Source: BOG-938 sp048498155
GTDB taxonomy: Bacteria > Pseudomonadota > Alphaproteobacteria > Caulobacterales > Caulobacteraceae
Length of the DNA: 17,631 bases
Direction of reading: 5' to 3'
NCBI GenBank assembly: GCA_048498155.1
Contig: JBEHYN010000048.1
Coordinates: 1 to 17,631 of the forward strand
Both the position numbers and the translations under genes were made by a program. The notes beneath the pieces were generated by a model. It was given only the letters and a program-made list of their open reading frames with translations, was not told where the DNA came from and made no database searches. This document shows, piece after piece, positions 7,220-14,528 of this stretch (the first letter of the stretch is position 1; each line of letters opens with the position of its first letter).

Positions 7220-7696
7220 ATGAAATCGTGGATCCTATTTGCAGCGGCGGCGCTGATCGCCTCGCCTGCGTTGGCCCAAACGGATGCGCCTGTGCGCACC
7301 CCACCGATGGTCGCCACCCCAGGGGTGGCCAGCTATATATCGCATGAAAAGGTCGATGCGGGGCTGTCGCACAAGACGACGCCACTCCTCTTGACGGCGG
7401 ACAATCTCCAGGTCCAGGGCAGCTTCCGCGATAAGGCGGGCGTCGTTGAGATGCATAAGACGCAGGACGACGTGTTCTATATCACCGACGGCGAAGGAAC
7501 ATTCCTTGTCGGCGGCAAATATGACGGCGGGAAGGACGTGGCGGACGGCAATATGATTGGCGGAACCATCACCGGGGGCACGACCTACCACCTGGTCAAG
7601 GGCGACTCTATTGTCATCCCCGCCGGCGTGCCTCACCAGTTCACTCAAGTCGCCAAAACGATCAGCTATTTCGTGGTCAAGGTAGATCGCAAATAG
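7220..7696 (+). CDS. Exported single-domain cupin, copy 3
   Basis: A strong AGGGAGGA site at 7208-7215 precedes this 158-residue protein, which has a signal peptide (MKSWILFAAAALIASPALAQ). The cupin core is SFRDKAGVVEMHKTQDDVFYITDGEG (split here as motif 1 EMHKTQDD and YITDGEG), then TYHLVKGD, and motif 2 IVIPAGVPHQF. Unlike copies 1 and 2 it keeps His139 in motif 2 and an acidic residue (Asp84) in motif 1, next to His79 and His124. It could therefore still bind a divalent metal, and it is the best candidate for an active member of the triplet. A strong GC hairpin follows and probably ends the unit. Its reaction is unknown; exported cupins can be dioxygenases, isomerases or binding proteins. 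Confidence 0.85.
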   Translation: MKSWILFAAAALIASPALAQTDAPVRTPPMVATPGVASYISHEKVDAGLSHKTTPLLLTADNLQVQGSFRDKAGVVEMHKTQDDVFYITDGEGTFLVGGKYDGGKDVADGNMIGGTITGGTTYHLVKGDSIVIPAGVPHQFTQVAKTISYFVVKVDRK

Positions 7697-7724
7697 CCTC
7701 TCGCCGGCAGGGATTCGTCAGCTA

Positions 7725-7770
7725 GCCGGCCCCCCGAAAACCGCAACGCGGCAAGGGCGCGGGGGCCGGC
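7725..7770 (+). terminator. GC-rich hairpin after the cupin triplet
   Basis: GCCGGCCCCC at 7725-7734 pairs perfectly with GGGGGCCGGC at 7761-7770 around a 26-base loop that has its own small stem. No T-run follows, so it may be factor-assisted or only a partial stop. It sits just before the promoter at 7779, separating the cupin unit from the dehydrogenase unit. Confidence 0.45.
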
Positions 7771-7778
7771 GGCTCGCC

Positions 7779-7809
7779 TTGACAGTTCCAAGGCGGTGTC
7801 GCTAGAAGC
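7779..7809 (+). promoter_or_regulatory. Putative Caulobacter-type promoter for the PQQ dehydrogenase
   Basis: TTGACAG at 7779-7785 is followed after 15 bases by GCTAGAAG at 7801-7808, which matches the alphaproteobacterial -10 pattern GCTANAWC at seven of eight positions. The dehydrogenase start is at 8025, so the leader would be about 210 bases long. The rest of the gap up to 8024 shows no credible gene. A 28-base neighbourhood resembles the promoter at 15566. Confidence 0.5.
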
Positions 7810-8024
7810 TTGGCTTCGGAAGGGCATTTCGAGGCCGTTTCATCCACGCATCGGCTTGGCGCTAGAGAATGCGCCGCGACGTGAAAGTACGTTGGGGGGA
7901 CTTTGGTGAGGCCTAGCTTCCAACGCTGTCATTGCTCGCATTTATCGGGGCGTTTGCAAGGGCGCCGATGGATTTCGGCTCAATGGACTAGCCTGCTGAC
8001 CAGACCGAGTTCAATTTCATCCAG

Positions 8025-10169
8025 ATGACGAGGCGTGTGGTGTTCAATAAGAAGATGTTCGTGGTTGCAGCCACGGTCGTGCTTTCCCTGAGCGGTCCGT
8101 TCGCCGCGTTTGCCGCCGATCAGCCCTCCGGCCAACCCTCCACCGCCAAGGGCGACTGGCCGTGGTATTTCGCCGACCCGTCCGGTTCGTTCTATTCACC
8201 TCAGGCTGAGGTCACCGCCGCTAACTTCAACAAGTTGGAAGTTGCCTGGCGATTCAAGACCGACCAGTTTGGCGGACGGCCGGAATACAAGCTTGAAGGC
8301 ACGCCGCTGGAGATCAACGGCACGATCTACACCACGGCCGGTTCGCGCCGCGACGTGATCGCGCTGGACGCCAAGACGGGTGAGCTGAAATGGATGTACA
8401 GCTTGAACGAGGGCGAGCGCGCAGCGAACTCGCCGCGCCAGCTGTCGGGCCATGGGGTGTCCTATTGGACCGACGGCAAGGGCGATGAGCGCATCCTTTA
8501 TGTGACCACCGGCTATCGTCTGGTGGAGCTGAACGCCAAGGATGGTCATCTGATCGATAGCTTCGGCGATCACGGCATGATCGACATGAAGGTCGGCGTG
8601 GTCACCGGGGTCATGGGCCATCCCGGCGAATATAAGCAGATCGATCTGGTCAACGGCGAGATCGGCCTGCACTCGACCCCCACCGTGGCCGACGATGTGG
8701 TGGTGGTGGGTGCGTCCATGAAAGAGGGCTTCCAGCCCGTCACCCAGAACAACACCAAAGGCGTCGTCCGCGGGTGGGACGTCAGGAGCGGCAAGCTCTT
8801 GTGGACCTTCCACGACGTCCCCATGAAGGGCGAGTTCGGTTACGACAGCTGGAAAAACAATTCGGCCGACTACAACGGCAACGCCGGGGTGTGGGCGGGC
8901 ATCACGATCGATCCTGAACTGGGCAGCGTCTATCTGCCGATCGAAGATCCGACCAATGACATCTACGGCGGCGCTCGCCCCGGCGATAATCTATTCGGCG
9001 ACAGTCTGGTCTGCGTGGACCTGCATACCGGCAAGATGAAGTGGTACTATCAGCTGGTTCACCATCCGATCTGGAACTTCGACATTTCCTCAGCGCCGCT
9101 GCTGGTGGATGCGGTGGTGAATGGCAAACCCGTCAAGCAAGTCGCTGTCCCCACCAAGCAGGCCTTCCTCTATGTGTTCGACCGCGTAACCGGCAAGCCG
9201 GTTTGGCCGATGCCGGAAAAGCCTGTTCCGCAAAGCGATGTGCCGGGCGAGCAGACCTCCAAGACCCAGCCCTTCCCCAGCAAGCCCGCCCCATACGCTC
9301 GCCTGCAGTTCGACCCCAAGGATCTGATCGATTTCACTCCTGAACTGCACGCCAAGGCGCTGGAAGCTCTTAAGCCGTTCAAGATCGGCCCGATGTTCGC
9401 ACCGGCCGTGGTCAGCAAGGTTGGAGGTCCGCTCAAGACCTTGAGCCTCAACAACGGCGGCGGCGGCACCAATTGGACCGGCGGCGCCTTCGACCCAGAG
9501 ACCCACACTGTCTATGTGCCCGCAGTCAATGGCGGCATTGTCACCCGTGGTTTGGTCGAACCTCCGGCGGGCTACTCCGACGAGAAATATGTCGAAGGCA
9601 CAGCAGGCCAGCCTTTTACCGTCACCGGCGGCCCAGGCGCGGGCTCAGCCTCGGATGCACCCAAGGTCAGCGAGGAAGCGGCAAAGCTCGCGGCCATTCT
9701 CGCCAAAAGCCCTCCCACCAAGGCGGCGGCTCCCGCCCCCCGCGCCGCCGTTAACGGCCTGCCTTTGCTCAAGCCGCCCTACGGCACCATCACCGCCATC
9801 AACATGGACACCGGCGACTTCCGTTGGCAGATCGCCCACGGCGATACGCCCGACGAGATTCGGAACAATCCGGCGTTGAAGGGCATCACCTTGCCCAAGA
9901 CCGGCCAGGCGGGGAACGTCGGCATACTCGTCACCAAGACCCTGGTGATCAGTGGCGATCCCCTGTCGTCGACCCAGCCCGGCCACCCCAAGGGGGCCTA
10001 TCTGCACGCCTATGACAAGTTGACCGGGGAGGAAGTCGGCAAGATCTGGATGCCGGCGCCGCAAAGCGGAAATCCGATGACCTATTCCTACCAAGGCAAG
10101 CAGTACATCGTGGTCGCCGTCTCCGGCGGCAACTACTCGGGCGAGTACATCGCCTATCGACTGCCCTAG
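8025..10169 (+). CDS. PQQ-dependent dehydrogenase, membrane glucose dehydrogenase-like
   Basis: This 714-residue quinoprotein has a signal peptide (KKMFVVAATVVLSLSGPFAAFA) and the eight-bladed propeller of the glucose/quinate/shikimate dehydrogenase type. It opens with DWPWYFADPSGSFYSP and carries IALDAKTGELKW, SGHGVSYW, HSTPTVADDVVVVG, WKNNSADYNGNAGVWAG, PTNDIYGGARPGDNLFGDSL and a C-terminal LHAYDKLTGEEVGKIWMP. Lys378 in TKQAFLYVFDR matches the family lysine near PQQ. The usual HHxxWDxD motif reads HHPIWNFD (346-353), with Asn in place of the first Asp. There is no haem motif, so electrons must leave through separate cytochromes such as those at 10417 and 16801. The start is uncertain: no good ribosome site precedes 8025, and ATG 8055 is an alternative. 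It was likely expressed from the promoter at 7779. Confidence 0.9.
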   Translation: MTRRVVFNKKMFVVAATVVLSLSGPFAAFAADQPSGQPSTAKGDWPWYFADPSGSFYSPQAEVTAANFNKLEVAWRFKTDQFGGRPEYKLEGTPLEINGTIYTTAGSRRDVIALDAKTGELKWMYSLNEGERAANSPRQLSGHGVSYWTDGKGDERILYVTTGYRLVELNAKDGHLIDSFGDHGMIDMKVGVVTGVMGHPGEYKQIDLVNGEIGLHSTPTVADDVVVVGASMKEGFQPVTQNNTKGVVRGWDVRSGKLLWTFHDVPMKGEFGYDSWKNNSADYNGNAGVWAGITIDPELGSVYLPIEDPTNDIYGGARPGDNLFGDSLVCVDLHTGKMKWYYQLVHHPIWNFDISSAPLLVDAVVNGKPVKQVAVPTKQAFLYVFDRVTGKPVWPMPEKPVPQSDVPGEQTSKTQPFPSKPAPYARLQFDPKDLIDFTPELHAKALEALKPFKIGPMFAPAVVSKVGGPLKTLSLNNGGGGTNWTGGAFDPETHTVYVPAVNGGIVTRGLVEPPAGYSDEKYVEGTAGQPFTVTGGPGAGSASDAPKVSEEAAKLAAILAKSPPTKAAAPAPRAAVNGLPLLKPPYGTITAINMDTGDFRWQIAHGDTPDEIRNNPALKGITLPKTGQAGNVGILVTKTLVISGDPLSSTQPGHPKGAYLHAYDKLTGEEVGKIWMPAPQSGNPMTYSYQGKQYIVVAVSGGNYSGEYIAYRLP

Positions 10170-10215
10170 AGCACGATGCGTTTTGTCGGAACCGACAAAA
10201 CGTTGAATCGTGCTC
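10169..10215. repeat. REP-like imperfect palindrome 1
   Basis: GAGCACGAT at the left end pairs with ATCGTGCTC at the right end, and inside CGTTTTGTCGG pairs with CCGACAAAACG around an AA turn. The element overlaps the last base of the dehydrogenase stop codon. The layout is that of dispersed intergenic palindromes common in alphaproteobacterial genomes; copy number cannot be seen here. Confidence 0.6.
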
Positions 10216-10230
10216 GCGACCTAAAGAGGC

Positions 10231-10288
10231 GAGCCTGTTCTTCCCATTTTGATGGATTCCATCAAAATGGGACAGGCTCTAGAGCCTG
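10231..10288. repeat. REP-like imperfect palindrome 2 plus 16-base palindrome
   Basis: GAGCCTGT pairs with ACAGGCTC, and CCCATTTTGATGGA pairs with TCCATCAAAATGGG, giving a long hairpin at 10231-10279 with a small internal bulge. Its right arm overlaps the perfect palindrome CAGGCTCTAGAGCCTG at 10273-10288. It lies 15 bases after palindrome 1 but has an unrelated sequence. The pair could terminate or stabilise the dehydrogenase mRNA. The rest of the gap to 10416 holds no gene. Confidence 0.6.
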
Positions 10289-10416
10289 ACCGGTAATTAA
10301 AACAAGCGCTACGGACTGATTGCGGTCATTTTCAGGGCCTAGCGTACCGTTTAGGCGGTAATGAGCCATGGGGCTGAGCGCCCGATCGGTATCGACCCAA
10401 GCGAAAGATAGACACA

Positions 10417-11898
10417 ATGCGTTGGTTTTGGACTTTGACGATTTCACTGGCGGCGATGCTGGGCGCTTCCAGCGCGCTGCACGCCCAGGACGCCACCCAG
10501 TCCGTGTGGAGCGGCGTGTACACCACCGCCCAGGCCGACCGGGGCAAGGCGGTCTATTCCAGCGCCTGCTCGCGGTGTCACGCCGAGACGCTGGATGGGA
10601 ACGACGAAGTGCCGCCGGTCAAGGGCTCGCATTTCATGACCAATTGGGACGGCGAAACCGTGGCTGACTTGGTCCAGCGCATCCGCAACACCATGCCTTT
10701 GGACGATCCGGGCTCGCTCAGCGGCGCCGGCACCACCGACTTGGTGGCTTATCTGCTGGAACAGAACGGCGCGCCGGCTGGCCAAACTGAACTGCCTAGC
10801 GATTCCGGCGTGCAGTCGATCATCCACATCACCGCCCAGGCGCCGCCGGGCGCGGCTGCGCCCGCTGCAGCTGCGCCCGCGCCGGCTCCCCAGGCGGCCG
10901 CGTCCGCCTCGGACGGCATGGCGCCGGTCAACACGCCGCTTGCCGACTACGCCCGGTCCGACACCTTCCTGAAGTTGCCGCCCGGTCGCCACATGGGCTC
11001 GACCAGCACCATATCGGGCGACAGCCACGGCAACATCTGGGTGGCCGAACGCTGCGAAGAGAACGACTGCGACGGCAGCAAGCTCGACCCCGTGCTGGAA
11101 TTCGACGCCAAGGGCAACTTCATTAAATCGTGGGGTGCCGGAAAAATCCTGTTCCCGCACGGCATCTACATCGACAAGCAGGATCACATCTGGATCGCCG
11201 ACAACCACAACAACGGCAAGATTGGCGACACGGTCCTGGAGTTTGACCAAAACGGCAAGATTCTGAAGACCCTAGGCAAGCCCGGAGTCGCCGGCAACGA
11301 TCAGTCGACTTTCCATGAACCCAACGCGGTGTTGGTCGCCCCCAACGGCGACATCTTCGTGTCCGATGGACACAGCGGCGACACCATTTCGACGCATGCC
11401 CACGGCCCGACGGTGGGCAATTCCCGCGTGATCAAGTTCGACTCGACCGGGAAGTTCATCAAGCAATGGGGCGGCCACGGCAGCGGCCCGGGCGAGTTGC
11501 AATCCCCCCACTGCCTGGCGATGGATTCGGCGGGCCGGCTGTTCGTGGGCGACCGTAGCAACAACCGGCTGCAAATCTTCGATCAGGACGGCAAGCTTCT
11601 GGCCATCTGGAGCCAGTTCAGCCGCCCGAGCGGCTGCTATGTCGACAAGCATGACGTGCTCTACGTGTCTGACTCCGAGTCCGTGAACGGACCCGGCTAT
11701 GCTCACCATCCTGGCTGGAAGCGCGGCGTGCGCATCGGCAGCGCAAAGACCGGCAAGGTCAGTGCCTTCATTCCCGATGAATACGCCGATAAGCTCGACC
11801 GGGGAACGGGCGGCGAAGGGGTCTGGGCGGACGGCAATGGCGCTGTCTACAATGCCGAGGTCTATCAGAAGGCCATTGCCCGCTATACGAAGAACTAG
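10417..11898 (+). CDS. Cytochrome c-NHL beta-propeller fusion protein
   Basis: This 493-residue exported protein has a signal peptide ending ALHAQ. A class I-type cytochrome c domain follows at about residues 28-118, with the haem site CSRCH at 51-55 and a likely axial Met93 in NTMP. An Ala/Pro linker follows at about 140-165, and then an NHL propeller to the C-terminus with repeats such as SGDSHGNIWVAERC, LFPHGIYIDKQDHIWIADN, NAVLVAPNGDIFVSDGHSG, HCLAMDSAGRLFVGDRSNNR and YVDKHDVLYVSDSES. The haem could accept electrons from the dehydrogenase encoded just upstream while the propeller binds or lyses a substrate. The propeller resembles the peptidyl-alpha-hydroxyglycine lyase type, but its reaction is unknown. 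The extra cysteines in ERCEENDCDG may form a disulfide. The ribosome site is weak. The enolase-superfamily gene follows after 72 bases and probably shares its transcript. Confidence 0.88.
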   Translation: MRWFWTLTISLAAMLGASSALHAQDATQSVWSGVYTTAQADRGKAVYSSACSRCHAETLDGNDEVPPVKGSHFMTNWDGETVADLVQRIRNTMPLDDPGSLSGAGTTDLVAYLLEQNGAPAGQTELPSDSGVQSIIHITAQAPPGAAAPAAAAPAPAPQAAASASDGMAPVNTPLADYARSDTFLKLPPGRHMGSTSTISGDSHGNIWVAERCEENDCDGSKLDPVLEFDAKGNFIKSWGAGKILFPHGIYIDKQDHIWIADNHNNGKIGDTVLEFDQNGKILKTLGKPGVAGNDQSTFHEPNAVLVAPNGDIFVSDGHSGDTISTHAHGPTVGNSRVIKFDSTGKFIKQWGGHGSGPGELQSPHCLAMDSAGRLFVGDRSNNRLQIFDQDGKLLAIWSQFSRPSGCYVDKHDVLYVSDSESVNGPGYAHHPGWKRGVRIGSAKTGKVSAFIPDEYADKLDRGTGGEGVWADGNGAVYNAEVYQKAIARYTKN

Positions 11899-11970
11899 GG
11901 CAACGAAATCAAAAACCAAAGAACGACGGCGAAGATGAAATTCGCTGCTTGAACATCCTGGGAGGTTACG

Positions 11971-13278
11971 ATGCGACGCAGAGATTTGATTAAGGCCCTG
12001 TCGGCGGCCGCCGTGACGGCCTCCCCCGCAGCGGCCGCAGTCCCCACGCTCATTGGGGTCAAGATCAAGGTCACCGACGTAAAGATCCAGCGCCTGAAGG
12101 TGATCAAGGATCTTGGGGTGATCGACGGCTGGGCAGGCCCGTGGGACCGCAACCGGGTCATTGTCGGCGGTGGAACCTTCATCGAAGTGCACACTGATCA
12201 GGGTCTGGTCGGGATCGGTCCCGCCATCGACCCGGTGCAACTGCCCCGGATCAAGCACGACCTGATCGGCCGCGATCCCTTCGACCTTCAGCGCATCGTC
12301 GGCGACCTGACTGAAGTGACCGGCATGGGCGCCGAGCGCCGCATCGCCGTCACCGCGCCGCCAGAATCCAAAAGCTCGGACGCCACCATGATGCCGCTCG
12401 GCGCGGCTGCCGGCCGCGGGGACGAAACCACAACCAACCGCCGCAACGCCGCAGTCGAGATCGCCCTGTGGGACATTATCGGCAAGGCCTGCAACCAGCC
12501 CCTATACAAGATTTGGGGGCCGGTCAGCGACACGGTCAACGCCTACGCGAGCCAGTCACGGCTGAGCACGCCGGACAAGCGGGCCGAGTTTGCCCTTCAA
12601 TTGAAGGAAGCCGGTTGGAACGCCATCAAGTTCCGCGCCCACTTCTCCAGCATGAAGGACGACATCGCCCTGGTCGAAAAGACCCGCAAGCTGGTGGGCG
12701 ACGACTGGGGCATCATGGTCGACGCCAATCAGGCGACCAACTGGTTCCTGTCGCCGGATGTCCGGTGGGACTTCAATCGGGCCGCCAAGACCGCCAAGGC
12801 CTACAACGATATGAACGTCTATTTCCTTGAAGAGCCGTTGCCGCGCTACGACTTCGACGGCTTGGCCGAGCTGAACAAGCTGGTTGAGATGCCGCTGGCC
12901 GGCGGCGAGGGCAACCGAGGCTTGCACGAGTTCCGCGCGTTGCTGGAGCGCGGATGCTTCGACATTGTTCAACCCGAAGTGCTGCTCGAGGGCCCGTTGG
13001 AGATTCGCAAGATCGCGGCCCTGGCCGAGGCCATGAACAAACGGGTCATGCCGCACCTGGCGGACGGGCGCGTGGGCACCGTCTGCAACATGCACCTGAT
13101 CGCGTCACTGCCGAACGCGGAGTACCTGGAAACTGATCACGACCTTCCGCTGCACGACTATCAGAACGGCTTCTCGATCTTCGAGGAGCCCTTCGTTCTG
13201 CAGAAGGGCGGCGTATTCAATGTGCCACAAGGTCCCGGGCTCGGGGTGACGGTCAAGAAGGACTGGATCCAGACCTAG
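11971..13278 (+). CDS. Tat-exported enolase-superfamily enzyme, mandelate racemase/muconate lactonizing type
   Basis: Enolase-superfamily enzymes abstract a proton alpha to a carboxylate, giving racemisation, dehydration or lactonisation with Mg2+. GGGAGG at 11960-11965 sets the ATG. The 435-residue protein opens with MRRRDLIKAL, a twin-arginine-type leader ending ASPAAAA, unusual because the superfamily is mostly cytoplasmic. The N-terminal cap is followed by the barrel: K220 in IKFR (a KxR form of the KxK motif), metal ligands Asp251 in VDANQ, a Glu of FLEEP (287-288) and Glu313 in GGEGNRG, and His362 in VMPHLAD. The Asp partnered with that His in mandelate racemase-like members appears as Glu336 (QPE). 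Acid-sugar dehydratase or racemase activity is plausible. A Ser/Thr/Gly-rich insert lies at about residues 128-157. It sits downstream of the dehydrogenase and the cytochrome fusion. Confidence 0.87.
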   Translation: MRRRDLIKALSAAAVTASPAAAAVPTLIGVKIKVTDVKIQRLKVIKDLGVIDGWAGPWDRNRVIVGGGTFIEVHTDQGLVGIGPAIDPVQLPRIKHDLIGRDPFDLQRIVGDLTEVTGMGAERRIAVTAPPESKSSDATMMPLGAAAGRGDETTTNRRNAAVEIALWDIIGKACNQPLYKIWGPVSDTVNAYASQSRLSTPDKRAEFALQLKEAGWNAIKFRAHFSSMKDDIALVEKTRKLVGDDWGIMVDANQATNWFLSPDVRWDFNRAAKTAKAYNDMNVYFLEEPLPRYDFDGLAELNKLVEMPLAGGEGNRGLHEFRALLERGCFDIVQPEVLLEGPLEIRKIAALAEAMNKRVMPHLADGRVGTVCNMHLIASLPNAEYLETDHDLPLHDYQNGFSIFEEPFVLQKGGVFNVPQGPGLGVTVKKDWIQT

Positions 13279-13292
13279 GGTTTATTCTCGCT

Positions 13293-13339
13293 CCAGCCCG
13301 CCTCGTCAGGCCCCCATCGGGGGCGGCGGGGTGGGCTGG
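13293..13339 (+). terminator. Cruciform-like hairpin after the enolase-type gene
   Basis: The outer arms CCAGCCCGCC (13293-13302) and GGTGGGCTGG (13330-13339) pair with one G-U. Inside, GCCCCC at 13310-13315 pairs with GGGGGC at 13319-13324. There is no T-run. It lies 14 bases after the stop and probably ends or slows transcription. The remaining space to 13566 shows no convincing gene. Confidence 0.5.
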
Positions 13340-13566
13340 CGTGAACTGCTTCTGCTCCGCTTTCGCGGCGTTGAGCCCCGCCCCGGCCGTGCGCTTGGGC
13401 GCCGCCTACATTCCACGCGGACTGACGTTTCCCGCCGACTTGAGGCAAATCAAGGTGCGCCGGGTCGTACGGCCTAAAGTTTCCAAGCCAAACATCGATC
13501 TTGTCGGTGCCGGCGCGTTGTTTCCAACGATGCGCCCGGTGGATGCGGAAGCCTATGGAGGATGCC

Positions 13567-14460
13567 ATGAAGATTGCACACGGGGACGAAGTTTCGCCCT
13601 TTAATGACAGCACCAGCGTGCGGACCGGCAAGGTCGATAAGCAGCTCATGCTCTCGGGCACGCCCGGCTCGCCAGATAACTTCAAGTTCGGCCTATTCGG
13701 CCAGCACGAAGGCTTCTTCTCGCCCAGGCACCGTCACAACTTCTGCCAGTTCCGGGTCGCTATAAAAGGCGTTTGCGATTACGGCGCGGGCGGCAAGATG
13801 ACCCCGGGCACGGTCGGCTTCTTCACCGAGGGCGCCTATTACGGCCCACAAGGGCCCGACGTCGGCGAGAGCTATACCGCGACTGTCCAGTTCGGCGGAC
13901 CGAGCGGCCAGGGCTATGTGACCATGGCTGAAAAAGCCGTGGCCAAGGAAGCGCTGGACAAGATCGGGACGTTTGAAAACGGCGCGTTCCGCCGCAATGA
14001 CGGCGTTCCCGGTAAGAAGAACATGGACGGTTTTGAGGCCCTGTGGGAACAGGCGTCCGGCCGTGAGTTGGTCTATCCCCCCGCGCAGTATGAGTTTCCG
14101 GTGTTGATGCATCCGGAGAACTTCGCTTGGACTCCGATGGAGGGTGTCGAGGGCGTGGAGGAAAAGGCGCTGGGGACCTTCCTCGACTGTCAGATTCCCT
14201 GCGCCGTGTACCGCCTCGGCTCCGGGTCGACGTTCACGGCCAAGGGTCGCGGCATCTACCTGGTCCTGTCCGGCGGCGGGTCCGTACAAGGCGAAAACTA
14301 CCGGCAGTTCACCGCCGTTTATTTGGAAACCGGCGAGACGGCCCAGTTCAAGGCCACGGCGGTCTCGGAGGTTCTGCTCTTGGGCCTGCCGAACCTGGCG
14401 GACATCGCCGTCTATGAGCCGCCCAAGGCCATGGAAGCCAAGGTCGCCGTGTTCTCCTGA
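13567..14460 (+). CDS. Cytoplasmic double-cupin protein, copy 1
   Basis: The ATG at 13567 follows GGAGGA at 13557-13562; the upstream ATG at 13501 lacks such a site. The 297-residue product has no signal peptide. The first cupin carries PRHRHNFCQFR with metal histidines at 55 and 57 and Gln61 at the usual acidic position, then EGAYYGPQGP. A conserved MAEKAVAKEAL helix links to a second cupin half (LYEFPV-like region, then YRLGSGSTFTAKGRG and YLVLSGGG) in which no metal histidine cluster is visible. It is paralogous to the next gene. The PRHxHNF-type cupins occur in catabolic clusters, but I know of no settled reaction for them. With no leader, it would act on material already inside the cell. 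Confidence 0.85.
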   Translation: MKIAHGDEVSPFNDSTSVRTGKVDKQLMLSGTPGSPDNFKFGLFGQHEGFFSPRHRHNFCQFRVAIKGVCDYGAGGKMTPGTVGFFTEGAYYGPQGPDVGESYTATVQFGGPSGQGYVTMAEKAVAKEALDKIGTFENGAFRRNDGVPGKKNMDGFEALWEQASGRELVYPPAQYEFPVLMHPENFAWTPMEGVEGVEEKALGTFLDCQIPCAVYRLGSGSTFTAKGRGIYLVLSGGGSVQGENYRQFTAVYLETGETAQFKATAVSEVLLLGLPNLADIAVYEPPKAMEAKVAVFS

Positions 14461-14528
14461 CCGCGCCGGCCACGCAATTCAGCCAACCCGTGCGCCGTCG
14501 CGGCGCCCTACTTAGAGGATGCAGGAAA

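Noticed and set aside
10169..10288. Palindromes as a CRISPR or attachment site
   Set aside because: The two palindromes differ in sequence, there is no spacer-repeat periodicity, and no cas, integrase or transposase gene is present.
11272..12258. Long minus-strand ORF of 328 codons
   Set aside because: It lies opposite the cytochrome-NHL fusion and the enolase-type gene, both with clear domains. Its product has no recognisable motif, as expected for antisense frames in GC-rich DNA.
13341..13604. GTG-started 87-codon ORF beginning MNCFCS
   Set aside because: There is no proper ribosome site (it follows a hairpin arm), and it overlaps the start of the double-cupin gene in another frame with no family-like residues.
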